The notes: a model not told the origin generated them from the letters alone. Numbered from the stretch's first letter, positions 36,417-46,693 are shown. The stretch: 64,000 nucleotides of DNA from Sphingopyxis fribergensis (GCF_000803645.1 NZ_CP009122.1:1092501-1156500), one strand, 5' to 3'. Numbers and translations: made by a program.

Positions 36417-36569
36417 CCCCTCTCCCCTTGGGGGAGAGGGTTGCGCAAGCTTGGCAGCTCGCTGCCTAGCTGAAGCTGGGTGAGGGTGTGTTGCCTCTCA
36501 TTCCCTCACCCGCTGCGACTAGGGAACAAGTTCGCAAGTCTCGCTGCCCTCTCCCCCAAGGGGAGAGGG
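36417..36569. repeat. Family A palindromic element, copy 2
   Basis: It begins CCCCTCTCCCCTTGGGGGAG and ends CCCAAGGGGAGAGG. The inside reads AGCTCGCTGCCTAGC and CTAGGGAACAAGTTCGC. It ends 2 bp before the stop codon of truA on the minus strand. Confidence 0.75.
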
Positions 36570-36570
36570 T

Positions 36571-37311
36571 TTACGGATAGGTCGCGCTCACGAAATAGAG
36601 TCCATCGGGCGGGGCGTTCAGCCCGAGCGCATTGCGATCCGCCACGTCCAACGCCGCCTTCAGATCACGCGCCGACCATTTGCCATAACCGACCAGCGCG
36701 AGGCAGCCGACCATCGAGCGCACCTGATGGTGCAGGAAGCTGCGCGCCGCCGCCTCGATGATCAGCTCGTCGCCGTGTCGGCTGACGGTCAGCTTATCCA
36801 GCGTCTTCACCGGGCTTTGCGACTGGCAATGCGCCGATCGAAACGTCGTGAAATCGTGCAGGCCAATCAGCTGCTGCGCCGCGGCGTGCATCGCATCGGA
36901 ATCGAGCGGCCGCGCGACTTGCCACGACAATCCCTTGTCCCAGGTCAGCGGCGCGCGGCGGTTGACGATGCGATATTCGTAGGACCGGCCGATGCAGGCG
37001 AAGCGCGCGTGCCAGTCGTCGGGGACGATCTCGCATGCGATCACCGCGACGGGCGCGGGGCGGAGCTGCGCGTTGAGTGCTTCGGTCAGCTTGAACGGCG
37101 TCAGCGGCTTTTCGATATCGACATGCGCGCGCATCGCGATGGCATGCACCCCGGCGTCGGTGCGCCCGGCGCTGAACACCTGCACGGTCTCGGCAGTGAA
37201 GCGGTGAATCGCTTCCTCGATCGCCTGTTGCACGCTCGGGCCATGCGCCTGCCGCTGCCAGCCCATATAGGGGCGGCCGTCATATTCGATGGTGAGGGCA
37301 AATCTTGTCAT
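36571..37311 (-). CDS. truA: tRNA pseudouridine synthase A
   Basis: 246 residues: [17 protein letters not shown] at the front and the catalytic Asp in [12 protein letters not shown]; the C-terminal [13 protein letters not shown] is also a family mark. It makes pseudouridine at positions 38-40 of tRNA. It is downstream of fmt on the same strand with repeat A3 between them. Confidence 0.97.
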   Translation of the reverse strand: MTRFALTIEYDGRPYMGWQRQAHGPSVQQAIEEAIHRFTAETVQVFSAGRTDAGVHAIAMRAHVDIEKPLTPFKLTEALNAQLRPAPVAVIACEIVPDDWHARFACIGRSYEYRIVNRRAPLTWDKGLSWQVARPLDSDAMHAAAQQLIGLHDFTTFRSAHCQSQSPVKTLDKLTVSRHGDELIIEAAARSFLHHQVRSMVGCLALVGYGKWSARDLKAALDVADRNALGLNAPPDGLYFVSATYP

Positions 37312-37359
37312 CGCCGCCCCTTAGCCGTTCGTGTCGAGCGAAGTCGAGACACCCCATGA

Positions 37360-37521
37360 CCCTCTCCCATTTAGGGAGAGGGCAGCGAGACTTGGTGGCT
37401 TTGCCACCTAGCCGCAGCGGGTGAGGGGGTGTTTGCTATCGTGAGGGCACAACCCCTCACCCAGCTTCGCTAGGCAACAAGTTGCCAAGGCTGCGCAACC
37501 CTCTCCCTCAGGGGGAGAGGG
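37360..37521. repeat. Family A palindromic element, copy 3
   Basis: It begins CCCTCTCCCATTTAGGGAGAG and ends CCCTCAGGGGGAGAGGG. It is 162 bp long, begins 48 bp upstream of the truA start and ends 1 bp before the fmt stop codon. Confidence 0.75.
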
Positions 37522-37522
37522 A

Positions 37523-38443
37523 TTAGGCTAGTCGAGTGCCTTTGAGGATTCCCCGCCCGCGCAGCAATTCGCCTGCCTCCATTGCAGGCTTTCCCGCGCG
37601 CTGGATGCGCGTCACGCGGACCGCGCCGGGGTTGCAGGCGATGGTCAGCGCGTCGTCGATCGTCACGCCGGGGGCCGCGCCCACCACCGTATCGGCCGGA
37701 TGCGCGACCTCGGCGGCCAGCACCTTGTACCGCTCGCCCTCCAGCTCGAAAAACGCTCCCGGCGCCGGATTGAACGCGCGAATCTGCCGCTCGACCTGCA
37801 CCGCGCTGGTCAGGAAATCGAGCCGCGCCTCGCCCTTGTCGATCTTCGCCGCGTAAGTGACGCCTTCCTCGGGCTGCGGCACCGGCGGAAAGGCGTGGAG
37901 CTCGCTCAGCACGCGCCGCATCATCAGCGCGCCCATTTCGGCCAGCTCGTGCGTCAGCACGCCCGCGCTCTTGCGCGCGACCGGCGTCGTTTCGATCAGC
38001 CGCATCGCGCCGGTGTCGAGCCCCGCATCCATCTGCATGATCGTCACGCCCGTTTCGGCATCACCCGCCAGGATCGCGCGCTGCACCGGCGCCGCGCCGC
38101 GCCAGCGCGGCAGGATCGACCCATGGACGTTGAGGCACCCTTCGCGCGGGGCGTCGAGCACCGCCTGCGGCAGGATCAGGCCGTAGGCCGCGACCACCGC
38201 GACATCAAGGGCGAGCGCCGCAAACTCGGCCTGCTCTTCCTCACTTTTCAGGCTGCGCGGCGTGCGGACGGGCAGGGCATGTTCCTCGGCCCAGACCTGC
38301 ACCGGGCTTTTCTGTAATTTCTTGCCGCGCTGCGCGGGGCGCGGCGGCTGGCTATAGACCGCCGCAATATCATGCCCCGCCGCATGAAGCGCGGCGAGCG
38401 TCGGCACCGCAAAGGGCGGCGTTCCCATGAAGGCGATGCGCAT
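37523..38443 (-). CDS. fmt: Methionyl-tRNA formyltransferase
   Basis: 306 residues: [15 protein letters not shown] at the N-terminus, then [20 protein letters not shown] with the catalytic region, and [11 protein letters not shown]. It formylates initiator Met-tRNA, and the matching deformylase def lies about 0.9 kb upstream on the other strand (39299). The start is divergent from recR. Confidence 0.97.
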   Translation of the reverse strand: MRIAFMGTPPFAVPTLAALHAAGHDIAAVYSQPPRPAQRGKKLQKSPVQVWAEEHALPVRTPRSLKSEEEQAEFAALALDVAVVAAYGLILPQAVLDAPREGCLNVHGSILPRWRGAAPVQRAILAGDAETGVTIMQMDAGLDTGAMRLIETTPVARKSAGVLTHELAEMGALMMRRVLSELHAFPPVPQPEEGVTYAAKIDKGEARLDFLTSAVQVERQIRAFNPAPGAFFELEGERYKVLAAEVAHPADTVVGAAPGVTIDDALTIACNPGAVRVTRIQRAGKPAMEAGELLRGRGILKGTRLA

Positions 38444-38481
38444 GGGTGCGGGCTTTGGCGGACGACGACGGATGGTGCAAG

Positions 38482-38630
38482 CCCTCTCCCCTTGCGGGAG
38501 AGGGCAGCGAGACTTGCGAGCTTGCTCGCTAGTCGCAGCGCGAGAGGGGGCTGCACCGTCGCAACCCCTCTCCAGCCTCGGCTAGGCGCTTTGCGCCAAG
38601 CTGCGGCATCCTCTCCCGCAAGGGGAGAGG
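38482..38630. repeat. Family A palindromic element, copy 4
   Basis: It begins CCCTCTCCCCTTGCGGGAGAGG and ends CCTCTCCCGCAAGGGGAGAGG, 149 bp. Unlike the other copies it lies in the divergent promoter region of fmt (38443) and recR (38670). Confidence 0.7.
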
Positions 38631-38669
38631 ATTGTTGTGCGTCCGCGCAGGCCGCGATAGGTGCTGTGC

Positions 38670-39266
38670 ATGGCCTCCACCGAAATCGAAGCCCTCGTCC
38701 AGCAACTCGCCCGGCTCCCCGGCCTCGGCCCGCGGTCGGCGCGGCGCGCGGTGCTGCATCTGATGAAGAAACGCGAGTCTGCGTTCGTGCCGCTGCTCGC
38801 GGCGCTCCAGACGGTGTCCGAACGGCTCGTCACCTGCACCATCTGCGGCAATGTCGACACGCACGATCCCTGCGCGATCTGCGCCGACCCGCGCCGCGAT
38901 GCGCGGTCGCTGTGCGTCGTCGAGGAGGTGTCGGACTTGTGGGCGCTCGACAAATCGCGGCTGTTCCCCGGCAAATATCATGTGCTGGGCGGGCGATTGT
39001 CGGCGCTGGAGGGCATCCGCCCGCAGGATCTGGCGATCGACGCTCTCGTCGCGCGCGTCGCCGCGGGCGGCATCGACGAGGTCGTGCTGGCGATGAACGC
39101 GACGCTGGAGGGGCAAACGACCGCGCATTATCTCGCCGAGCGGCTGGAGGGCTATCCGGTGCGATTGACGCAGCTGGCGCACGGCCTACCGGTCGGCGGC
39201 GAACTCGATTATCTCGATGAAGGGACGTTGGCGCAGGCGCTTCGGGCAAGAAGGCCGGTGGGTTGA
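38670..39266 (+). CDS. recR: Recombination protein RecR
   Basis: 198 residues from the ATG at 38670 (AGG at 8 nt upstream). Helix-hairpin-helix [14 protein letters not shown]; zinc site [16 protein letters not shown]; Toprim domain from [12 protein letters not shown] to [11 protein letters not shown]. RecR works with RecF and RecO to load RecA at gaps. Confidence 0.97.
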   Translation: MASTEIEALVQQLARLPGLGPRSARRAVLHLMKKRESAFVPLLAALQTVSERLVTCTICGNVDTHDPCAICADPRRDARSLCVVEEVSDLWALDKSRLFPGKYHVLGGRLSALEGIRPQDLAIDALVARVAAGGIDEVVLAMNATLEGQTTAHYLAERLEGYPVRLTQLAHGLPVGGELDYLDEGTLAQALRARRPVG

Positions 39267-39298
39267 CGCGGGGCGTTCTAATTCATACCTGGGCCCCC

Positions 39299-39832
39299 AT
39301 GGCCTTACTCCCTATCATAGAGACCCCGGATCCCCGGCTGCGCGTCATTTCGAAGCCCGTCGAAACCTTCGACGCCGAACTCAAGACGCTGATCGCCGAC
39401 ATGTTCGAGACGATGTACGACGCGCCCGGCATCGGACTGGCGGCGATCCAGATCGGGGTGCCGAAGCGCATCCTGGTGATCGACCTCCAGGAACCCGATC
39501 CCGAGGACGAAGAGGGCAAACGCCTGATCCGCGAGCCGCGCGTGTTTATCAACCCCGTCTTTTCGGACGAGAGCGAAGAGCATAGCGTCTATTCGGAGGG
39601 CTGCCTGTCGGTCCCCGAACAATATGCCGAAGTGACGCGGCCCGCCGAGGTCACCGTCGACTGGCAGGACGAGGACGGCAAGCATCATCAGGAACGCATG
39701 ACCGGCCTGATGGCGACCTGCATCCAGCATGAGCACGACCATCTGGAAGGCATTCTCTTCATCGACCATCTGTCGCGGTTGAAGCGCGAAATGGTGCTGA
39801 AGAAGCTGATGAAGATGCGCAAGGCGGCGTGA
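39299..39832 (+). CDS. def: Peptide deformylase
   Basis: 177 residues from the ATG at 39299. Motifs are GIGLAAIQ, EGCLSVPE and QHEHDHLEG, which hold the metal ligands Cys, His, His and the catalytic Glu. It removes the formyl group from new proteins and pairs functionally with fmt. It lies 32 bp after recR. Confidence 0.97.
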   Translation: MALLPIIETPDPRLRVISKPVETFDAELKTLIADMFETMYDAPGIGLAAIQIGVPKRILVIDLQEPDPEDEEGKRLIREPRVFINPVFSDESEEHSVYSEGCLSVPEQYAEVTRPAEVTVDWQDEDGKHHQERMTGLMATCIQHEHDHLEGILFIDHLSRLKREMVLKKLMKMRKAA

Positions 39833-39839
39833 GGATTAT

Positions 39840-40003
39840 CCCTCTCCCCTTGAGGGAGAGGGCAGCGAGACTTGCCAGCTTGCTGGCTAGTCGCAGCGGG
39901 AGAGGGGGCTGCTCCCTTTCGATAGGATCGAACCCCTCTCCCAGCTTCGCCTAAGCGGCAGAGCCGCCAAGGCTGCGCATCCCTCTCCCGCAAGGGGAGA
40001 GGG
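39840..40003. repeat. Family A palindromic element, copy 5
   Basis: It begins CCCTCTCCCCTTGAGGGAGAGG and ends CCCTCTCCCGCAAGGGGAGAGG, 164 bp. It lies between the convergent stops of def (39832) and grpE (40013). Confidence 0.75.
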
Positions 40004-40012
40004 AATTATCGG

Positions 40013-40567
40013 TCATCCCGCCTTCGCAACACCCACCATCGCGGGGCGCAGCAGCCGGTCCTTCAGCATATAACCCGCCTGCATTTCCTGCACGATCGTG
40101 CCCGGCGTCTGATCGCTCGGGATTTCGAGCATCGCCTGATGCTGGTTCGGATCGAGCGGCAGGCCGATCGCGGCAATGCGCGTGATGCCGTTGCGTTCGA
40201 AGACGCTGAGCAATTCGCGCTCGGTCGCTTCAAGGCCGGTGATCAGCGGCTTGATCGCCTCGTCGGCGCGCTGTTCCTCGCTGAGCGCGGCCAGCGCGCG
40301 GCCGAGATTGTCGGCGACCGATAAGATGTCGCGCGCGAATTTCGTCGCGGCATAGGCGTGCGCGTCGGCGATTTCCTTGTCCTTGCGGCGCGTGACATTC
40401 TGCGTCTCGGCGCGCGCATAGAGCAGGTCCTGCTGGAGCGCGGCGACCTGTTCGGCGAGCTGCGCTACCTCTTCGTTGCCGCCTTCTGCGGGAGCTGCTG
40501 CCTCGGGGGCGTCGGTTTCGGGGGCCTGGCCGTCGTCGACCGGCGTGTCGTTTTCAATGTTCGTCAT
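40013..40567 (-). CDS. grpE: Nucleotide exchange factor GrpE
   Basis: 184 residues. An acidic low-complexity N-terminus is followed by a coiled coil (QLAEQVAALQQDLLYARAE, VADNLGRAL) and the C-terminal head (LPLDPNQHQAM). It releases ADP from DnaK. It starts 4 bp after the hrcA stop on the same strand. Confidence 0.96.
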   Translation of the reverse strand: MTNIENDTPVDDGQAPETDAPEAAAPAEGGNEEVAQLAEQVAALQQDLLYARAETQNVTRRKDKEIADAHAYAATKFARDILSVADNLGRALAALSEEQRADEAIKPLITGLEATERELLSVFERNGITRIAAIGLPLDPNQHQAMLEIPSDQTPGTIVQEMQAGYMLKDRLLRPAMVGVAKAG

Positions 40568-40571
40568 AAAC

Positions 40572-41615
40572 CTATCGTATCAGTCTGGAGAGCGATTGTG
40601 CGGTGAAATCCACCATGGGAACGATCCGGGCATAGTTCAAGCGCGTCGGGCCGATGACCCCGACCACGCCGACCACGCGCCCGTCCGATCCGCGATACGG
40701 CGCCGCTATCACGGACGAGCCCGAAAGCGAGAATAATTTATTCTCCGAGCCGATGAAAATTCGCGTTGCGGCGCCCTCGCGCGCGCTGTCGAGCAATTGC
40801 GCAATGTCCTGTTTGGTTTCGAGTTCGTCGAGTAATTGGCGGACGCGGTCGAGGTCGCCGACAGCGCTTTCGTCGAGCAGATTCGCCTGCCCGCGCACGA
40901 TCAGCACCGGACGGTCGGCGCCGTCCGACGACCAGATCGCGAGCCCGCGGCTGACCAGATCCTGCGCGGCGCGGTCGATCGCGATGCGTTCAGCCTCGAT
41001 CTCATGGCGCACGCGCGCCATCGCGTCGGTCAGCGTCAGCCCGGACAGCATAGCGGTGATATAATTGCCGGCCTCGACCAATGCCGAGGGATTGAGCCCC
41101 GGCGGGATATCGATGACGCGATTCTCGACCGCGCCATCGCCCGCGACGAGGACGACGAGCGACTGGTTCGCCGAGAGCGGGACGAAGGCGAGCTGTTTGA
41201 GCACGCGTTCATGCTTGGGGACGAGGACAAGACCCGCGCAGGCCGAGAGCCCCGACAGCGCCGATGTCGCCTGCGCGAGCGCGCTTTCGATCGGCCCGCC
41301 TTCGGACAGGCTCGCCTCGATCTGCGCGCGGTCCTCGGCCGAGGGTTCGGCGACCTGCATCATGCCGTCGACGAAGAGGCGGAGCCCCTGTTCGGTCGGC
41401 AGGCGCCCGGCGCTGGTGTGCGGGCTGGCGAGCAGGCCGAATTCCTCGAGATCCTGCATGACGTTGCGGATCGACGCGGGCGAAAGGTTCAGCGCCGCGA
41501 GCTTCGACAAGGTACGCGATCCGACTGGCTGGCCGGTTTCGAGGTAAGCGTCGACGACCAGCCGGAACACGTCGCGCGCGCGCGTGGTGAGTTCGGTGAT
41601 CGGCGGGGTGGTCAT
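40572..41615 (-). CDS. hrcA: Heat-inducible transcriptional repressor HrcA
   Basis: 347 residues from the ATG at 41615; extra residues upstream are dismissed. LTTRARDVFRLVVDAYLETG, QPVGSRTLSK and a GAF-like C-terminal region mark it. HrcA binds CIRCE sites before chaperone genes. I found no CIRCE sequence before this operon in the window, so its targets (for example groESL) would be elsewhere. Confidence 0.95.
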   Translation of the reverse strand: MTTPPITELTTRARDVFRLVVDAYLETGQPVGSRTLSKLAALNLSPASIRNVMQDLEEFGLLASPHTSAGRLPTEQGLRLFVDGMMQVAEPSAEDRAQIEASLSEGGPIESALAQATSALSGLSACAGLVLVPKHERVLKQLAFVPLSANQSLVVLVAGDGAVENRVIDIPPGLNPSALVEAGNYITAMLSGLTLTDAMARVRHEIEAERIAIDRAAQDLVSRGLAIWSSDGADRPVLIVRGQANLLDESAVGDLDRVRQLLDELETKQDIAQLLDSAREGAATRIFIGSENKLFSLSGSSVIAAPYRGSDGRVVGVVGVIGPTRLNYARIVPMVDFTAQSLSRLIR

Positions 41616-41678
41616 AAAGGGGGATTTAGGGATGGAGGGGGCGAGGGGCAAGCGCAACGCCGATCAGCACCCAGGCTT

Positions 41679-41750
41679 CGTCATTCCCGCGAAAGCGGGA
41701 ACCCAGCGAGCAGACGTTGCAACTGGGTTCCCGCTTTCGCGGGAATGACG
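41679..41750. repeat. Intergenic hairpin repeat, family B copy 2
   Basis: It begins CGTCATTCCCGCGAAAGCGGG and ends CCCGCTTTCGCGGGAATGACG, a perfect long stem. It lies between the divergent hrcA start and the DLH gene. Confidence 0.85.
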
Positions 41751-41808
41751 AAGAAAAGGAGGTGCAATTGGCACGCCTTCTGCATAGCCTCTCCACGGGG
41801 AGAAAATC

Positions 41809-42609
41809 ATGACGACACCGCCACTCGACCGCGACGACGCGCTCGACGATTTCGACCATCGCGACGTCACCCTGCTCGGCCGCAAGCACCGCATCTATAC
41901 AATCGGCAGCGGCCCCGCCGTCATCGTGATGACCGAAATGCCCGGCATCAGCCCGCATGTCGCGCGCTTCGCGCGCTGGGTCCGCGATGCCGGCTTTACC
42001 GTCTATATGCCGCATATCTTCGGGAAGGACGGCGCTGTGCCGCGGGCGCCTCGCATGGTGTTCACGATGATCGGTGGCTGCATCAGCCGCCAGTTCCGGG
42101 CGTTCCAGGCCAACGAAAGCTCGCCCGCGACGCAGTGGCTCCGCGCATTGGCCGCGCTGGCGCACAAGGAATGCGGCGGCAAGGGGGTCGGTGCGATCGG
42201 CATGTGCTTCACCGGCAATTTTGCGTTGTCGATGATGCTCGAACCCGCGGTGCTCGCGCCCGTGCTCGCGCAGCCGTCGTTGCCGTTGAATAACTCCGCG
42301 GGTATGCACATCGCCCCCGACGAGCTTGCCGCGGTGAAGGCGCGGATGGAGGCCGAGGATCTGACCGTGCTCGCCTATCGGTTCGAGGGCGACAAATATT
42401 GCAAGGCGGCGCGTTTCGCGGCCTATGAAGAGGCGCTCGGCGATCGCTTCATCGGGCGCGTGCTGCCCGACAGCGCGGCAAACCCCGACAGCCCGATGAA
42501 GAACCCGCACAGCGTCGTCACTATCCACCTGATCGACGAAGCAGGCCAGCCGACGATGCAGGCGCGCGACGAAATCCTCGATTTCTTCCGTATGCGGTTG
42601 AGCGATTGA
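41809..42609 (+). CDS. Dienelactone hydrolase family protein
   Basis: 266 residues of an alpha/beta hydrolase fold. The nucleophile is a cysteine in VGAIGMCFTGNFAL, as in dienelactone hydrolases; TEMPGISPHVARFAR and YRFEGDKY are also family-like. The substrate is unknown. The gene stands alone between the repeat B2 and rph. Confidence 0.85.
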   Translation: MTTPPLDRDDALDDFDHRDVTLLGRKHRIYTIGSGPAVIVMTEMPGISPHVARFARWVRDAGFTVYMPHIFGKDGAVPRAPRMVFTMIGGCISRQFRAFQANESSPATQWLRALAALAHKECGGKGVGAIGMCFTGNFALSMMLEPAVLAPVLAQPSLPLNNSAGMHIAPDELAAVKARMEAEDLTVLAYRFEGDKYCKAARFAAYEEALGDRFIGRVLPDSAANPDSPMKNPHSVVTIHLIDEAGQPTMQARDEILDFFRMRLSD

Positions 42610-42657
42610 CGCGGGCAGCCTAAGGGCCTCCGCAATCACCAATCGAAAGGATAGTCT

Positions 42658-43374
42658 ATGCGCCCTTCAGGCCGCGCGCCCGATCAGATGCGCCCCATTG
42701 CGATCGAAACCGAATTCACCATTCACGCCGAGGGCAGCGTCCTCGTCAGCTTCGGCAACACCAAGGTGCTGGTGACCGCCAGCGTCGACGAGAAGGTGCC
42801 GTCGTGGATGCGTGGCAAGGGCGCGGGCTGGGTGACGGCCGAATATGGCATGCTGCCCCGCGCGACGCACACGCGCGGCAGCCGCGAAGCGGCGAAGGGC
42901 AAGCAGTCGGGCCGGACACAGGAAATCCAGCGGCTTATCGGCCGCAGCTTGCGCGCCGTCGTCGACATGAAGAAGCTCGGCGAGCGCCAGATCATCATCG
43001 ACTGCGACGTGATCCAGGCCGACGGCGGCACGCGCACCGCGTCGATCTCGGGCGCGTGGGTCGCGCTGCGCATCGCGGTCGACAAGCTGCTCGCGGCGAA
43101 GACGATTGCCGAGGATCCGATCGTCGACAAGGTCGGCGCGATCTCATGCGGCATCTATAACGGCACGCCGGTGCTCGACCTCGACTATGATGAGGATTCG
43201 GTGGCTGAGGCCGACGGCAATTTCGTGCTGACCGCAAAGGGCCAGATCGTCGAAGTGCAGGCGAGCGCCGAGGGCGCGACCTATGACGAGGAAGGCCTGC
43301 TGCGCTTGCTGCGTCTCGCGCGCATCGGCTGCGGCGAGATTTTCGCGGCGCAGGACAAGGCCACGGGGCGCTGA
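42658..43374 (+). CDS. rph: Ribonuclease PH
   Basis: 238 residues of the PH fold: [34 protein letters not shown] and [19 protein letters not shown]. It trims the 3' ends of tRNA precursors with phosphate. One base separates its stop from the rdgB start (43376), so they are translated together. Confidence 0.97.
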   Translation: MRPSGRAPDQMRPIAIETEFTIHAEGSVLVSFGNTKVLVTASVDEKVPSWMRGKGAGWVTAEYGMLPRATHTRGSREAAKGKQSGRTQEIQRLIGRSLRAVVDMKKLGERQIIIDCDVIQADGGTRTASISGAWVALRIAVDKLLAAKTIAEDPIVDKVGAISCGIYNGTPVLDLDYDEDSVAEADGNFVLTAKGQIVEVQASAEGATYDEEGLLRLLRLARIGCGEIFAAQDKATGR

Positions 43375-43375
43375 C

Positions 43376-43999
43376 ATGACGCGCAGGCTCGCCCCCGGCA
43401 GGCTGGTGATCGCCAGCCATAATGTAGGCAAGGTGCGCGAAATCCGCGCGCTGCTCGAACCCTTTGGGATCGAGCCCGTGTCGGCGGGCGACCTTGGGCT
43501 TCCCGAGCCCGAGGAAACGGGTACGACCTTTCGCGAAAATGCGCTGCTGAAGGCGCACGCGAGCGCCTCGGCGGCTGGGCTTCCCGCGCTTGCCGACGAC
43601 AGCGGGCTTGAGGTTGCGGCCTTGGGCGGGCGGCCTGGCGTCTACACCGCCGACTGGGCCGAGCGGCAGGCGTTCGAAGGCCCGCCTGGCCGCGACTGGT
43701 ATATGGCGATGGGCAAGGTCGAGGGCCTGCTCGCCGAGCAGGGGCCGGACGTCGACCGCAGCGCCTGTTTCGTCTGCACCTTGGCACTGGCATGGCCCGA
43801 CGGCCATGCCGAGGTGTTCGAGGGGAGGGCGGAGGGCAGCCTGACCTGGCCGCCGCGGGGATTGCTCGGCTTCGGTTATGATCCGGTGTTTGTTCCGGTG
43901 GGTAAGTCGATGACTTATGCCGAAATCGATCCGGCAGAGAAGCATGCGATCAGCCACCGGGCGGATGCGTTCGCAAAGCTGGTGGCGGGGGCTTTCTAG
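43376..43999 (+). CDS. rdgB: XTP/dITP diphosphatase
   Basis: 207 residues from the ATG at 43376. Motifs: [12 protein letters not shown] (substrate loop), [19 protein letters not shown] and [12 protein letters not shown]. It removes deaminated purine triphosphates from the nucleotide pool. It lies between rph and hemW, a standard alphaproteobacterial order. Confidence 0.96.
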   Translation: MTRRLAPGRLVIASHNVGKVREIRALLEPFGIEPVSAGDLGLPEPEETGTTFRENALLKAHASASAAGLPALADDSGLEVAALGGRPGVYTADWAERQAFEGPPGRDWYMAMGKVEGLLAEQGPDVDRSACFVCTLALAWPDGHAEVFEGRAEGSLTWPPRGLLGFGYDPVFVPVGKSMTYAEIDPAEKHAISHRADAFAKLVAGAF

Positions 44000-44008
44000 G
44001 CGGCGCGC

Positions 44009-45154
44009 ATGGCCGAACCGCTCGCCCTTTATGTCCACTGGCCGTTTTGCGTATCGAAATGCCCCTATTGCGACTTCAACAGCCATGTCCGCGAGAGCGT
44101 CGATCAGGCGGTGTGGCGCGAGGCGTTGCTCGCCGATTTGCGGCATGAGGCGGCGGTGCTGCCGGGGCGTACGGTCGGCTCGATCTTCTTTGGCGGCGGT
44201 ACGCCGAGCCTGATGCCGCCCGAAACCGTCGCGGCGGTGATTGCGGCTGCGGAGGCCGAATGGGGGCTGGCGAGCGATTGCGAAATCACGCTGGAGGCGA
44301 ATCCGAACTCGGTCGAGGTCGCCAATTTTGCCGATCTCGCTGCGGCCGGGGTCAACCGCGTTTCGATCGGGGTTCAGAGCTTCGATTCCGAAGTGCTTGA
44401 ATTTCTGGGCCGGGCCCACAGCGAAGACGAAGCGCGCCGCGCGATTGCGACAGCACAGGAACATTTCGAACGCGTCAGCTTCGACCTGATCTATGCGCGA
44501 CCCGGCCAGTCGATGGCCGCGTGGGAAGCTGAACTGGCGGGCGCGCTCGCCGTTGGCACCGACCATCTTTCGCTTTACCAGCTGACGATCGAACCCGGCA
44601 CGCGCTTTGCGACGCTCGCGGCAAAGGGCGACCTCACCATTCCCGATGGCGATGCCGCCGCCGACCTGTTCGACGCGACGCAAGTGATGACGCGCGCGGC
44701 GGGCTTGCCGCGTTACGAGGTGTCGAACCATGCGCGCATCGGACAGGAGAGCCGCCACAATCTCGCTTACTGGCGCTACGCCGATTATGCCGGCGTCGGT
44801 CCCGGTGCGCATGGGCGGCGCCTCGGACAAGCGACCGAGCGGCACAAGAAGCCCGAGAATTTCATCGCGGCGGTGAAGCGCAACGGCCACGGGCTGAAGG
44901 TCGAACACGACCTGCCGGCGCATGAGCGCGCGACCGAAGCGATGCTGATGGGGCTGCGGCTGACCGAAGGCATCGACCTCGCGCGTATCGAGGAGCGCAG
45001 CGGGTTGGCGCGCGCGGCGTTCGTCGACGCCGATGCGGTTGCGCGGCTCGCTGCGCAGGGGCTGATGCGGCAAGACGGCGACTGGCTGGCGGTCACCGAC
45101 GACGGCATATTGTTGCTCGACTCGATCCTTTCCGAGGTGGTGCGGACCGGCTAG
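44009..45154 (+). CDS. hemW: Radical SAM heme chaperone HemW
   Basis: 381 residues. The CxxxCxxC cluster site is in WPFCVSKCPYCDFNS, followed by GSIFFGGGTPSLM and the HemW-type LSLYQLTIEPGT. HemW binds heme and helps deliver it to membrane proteins; older names call it oxygen-independent coproporphyrinogen oxidase-like. It follows rdgB by 9 bp. Confidence 0.95.
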   Translation: MAEPLALYVHWPFCVSKCPYCDFNSHVRESVDQAVWREALLADLRHEAAVLPGRTVGSIFFGGGTPSLMPPETVAAVIAAAEAEWGLASDCEITLEANPNSVEVANFADLAAAGVNRVSIGVQSFDSEVLEFLGRAHSEDEARRAIATAQEHFERVSFDLIYARPGQSMAAWEAELAGALAVGTDHLSLYQLTIEPGTRFATLAAKGDLTIPDGDAAADLFDATQVMTRAAGLPRYEVSNHARIGQESRHNLAYWRYADYAGVGPGAHGRRLGQATERHKKPENFIAAVKRNGHGLKVEHDLPAHERATEAMLMGLRLTEGIDLARIEERSGLARAAFVDADAVARLAAQGLMRQDGDWLAVTDDGILLLDSILSEVVRTG

Positions 45155-45178
45155 GCTCCCCACGAAGCGAGGGCGATT

Positions 45179-46069
45179 TTGAGCGATACCCTGATCCGCG
45201 ACTGGGATGCCCATCTGGCGCACGAGAAGCGCCGGTCGGAGCATACGCGCCGCGCCTATATCGCGACGGCCGAGCGCTTCTGTGCTTTCCTTTCACAGCA
45301 TCGCGGTGGGGGGCCTGACGTCAAGATGCTGAAATCGCTGACGCCCAACGACCTCCGCGCCTATCTCGCCGACCGCCGCGCCGAAGGGCTGGGTAATGCG
45401 TCGGCGGCGCGCGAGCTTTCGGCGCTCCGCGGTTTCCTGCGCTTCGTCGGCGGTTCGGGCGCGAGCGTGCCGCAGATGCGCGGGCCGCGCGTCAAGAAAG
45501 GCCTGCCGCGCCCGGTCTCACCCGCCGAGGCACTTCAACTCGCGCAAGATGTCGAGGACAATGCCCGCGAAGGCTGGGTCGGCGCGCGCGATTTTGCGCT
45601 GCTGTTGCTGCTCTATGGCGCCGGGCTGCGTATCGGTGAGGCGCTCTCGCTGACCGGCGCGGCATTGCCGCTCGGCGACACGCTGCGCGTCACCGGGAAA
45701 CGGAACAAGACGCGGATCGTGCCGATCCTGCCCGCCGTCGCGAGCGCGGTATTGCGCTATGTCGAGGCGTGCCCTTGGCCGATAGTGAAGGACACGCCGC
45801 TCTTTCTCGGCGCGCGAGGCGGACCCCTCCAGCCGGGCGTGGTACGGGCCAGCGTGCGTTCGGCGCGGCGCGCACTCGGGCTTCCCGAACGGACGACGCC
45901 GCACGCGCTACGCCATAGCTTTGCGACGCATCTGCTCGCGGGCGGCGCCGACCTCCGTAGCCTTCAGGAATTGCTCGGCCATGCGAGCCTCGCCTCGACG
46001 CAGGTCTATACCGCTGTCGACGCCGCGCATCTGCTCGATATTTACCGGAGCGCGCACCCGCGTGCCTAG
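45179..46069 (+). CDS. xerC: Tyrosine recombinase XerC-like
   Basis: 296 residues from a TTG at 45179 with GAGGG close upstream. The N-terminal SAM-like domain covers about 1-95; the catalytic domain shows Arg in GAGLRIGEALS, Lys in GKRNKTR, HALRHSFATHL, LGHASLASTQVYT. It resolves chromosome dimers at dif together with XerD. It overlaps the convergent dedA stop by 4 bp. Confidence 0.93.
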   Translation: MSDTLIRDWDAHLAHEKRRSEHTRRAYIATAERFCAFLSQHRGGGPDVKMLKSLTPNDLRAYLADRRAEGLGNASAARELSALRGFLRFVGGSGASVPQMRGPRVKKGLPRPVSPAEALQLAQDVEDNAREGWVGARDFALLLLLYGAGLRIGEALSLTGAALPLGDTLRVTGKRNKTRIVPILPAVASAVLRYVEACPWPIVKDTPLFLGARGGPLQPGVVRASVRSARRALGLPERTTPHALRHSFATHLLAGGADLRSLQELLGHASLASTQVYTAVDAAHLLDIYRSAHPRA

Positions 46070-46671
46070 CTCGTCTGCTTGGTCTTCCAGGTGATGACGC
46101 GGTAAATATAGAGAGCGACCAGCGATCCGATCGCGACCAGCGCCACCGGGCCGACAAAGGCATCGAGGTTCGCGAACTTGCCCCCGAACCAATTGCCCGC
46201 ACCCGCAAGAGCCGCAATCCAGATCGTCGATCCGGCGGCAGTCCAGACCAGGAACTTCGCCTGGTTCATCTTCACCATGCCCGCGGGCAGCGACACCATC
46301 GTGCGCGCGACGGGCATGAAACGCGCGACGAACACGATCGCCGGGCCATATTTCAGGAAGAAGGCGTGGAGCCGCTCGACCTCGCTCCAGTCGAGCGTCA
46401 GCCAACGGCCGTGGCGGTCGATGAAGGGCTTGAGTCGCTCGTAACCGATCCAGCGACCGATGCCGTACCAGATCCAGTTGCCAGCGGTGGTGCCCGCGAC
46501 CGCGACTGCGACGAGCGTCCAGAAATCGAAATGGCCCTTGGCGACGGCGATGCCGCCCAGCCCCATGATCACCTCGGACGGGATCGGCGGAAACACATTT
46601 TCGAGGAACATGAGGATGAAAATCCCCACATAGCCCCAGCTCTGGATCAGGTTCAGGATGAAATCGGTCAT
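46066..46671 (-). CDS. DedA family membrane protein
   Basis: 201 residues with about five transmembrane helices. FLENVFPPIPSEVIMGLGG and FVARFMPVARTMVSLPAGM are the conserved DedA motifs. Family members are thought to move or flip lipid carriers and affect the proton gradient. It is the last gene of the rsmI-yraN-gshB-dedA group. Confidence 0.92.
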   Translation of the reverse strand: MTDFILNLIQSWGYVGIFILMFLENVFPPIPSEVIMGLGGIAVAKGHFDFWTLVAVAVAGTTAGNWIWYGIGRWIGYERLKPFIDRHGRWLTLDWSEVERLHAFFLKYGPAIVFVARFMPVARTMVSLPAGMVKMNQAKFLVWTAAGSTIWIAALAGAGNWFGGKFANLDAFVGPVALVAIGSLVALYIYRVITWKTKQTS

Positions 46672-46693
46672 GGGGAGAGAACGCGCGGGCGCT

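Noticed and set aside
41616..41808. CIRCE element upstream of hrcA
   Set aside because: No TTAGCACTC-N9-GAGTGCTAA-like sequence found; only repeat B2 is present.
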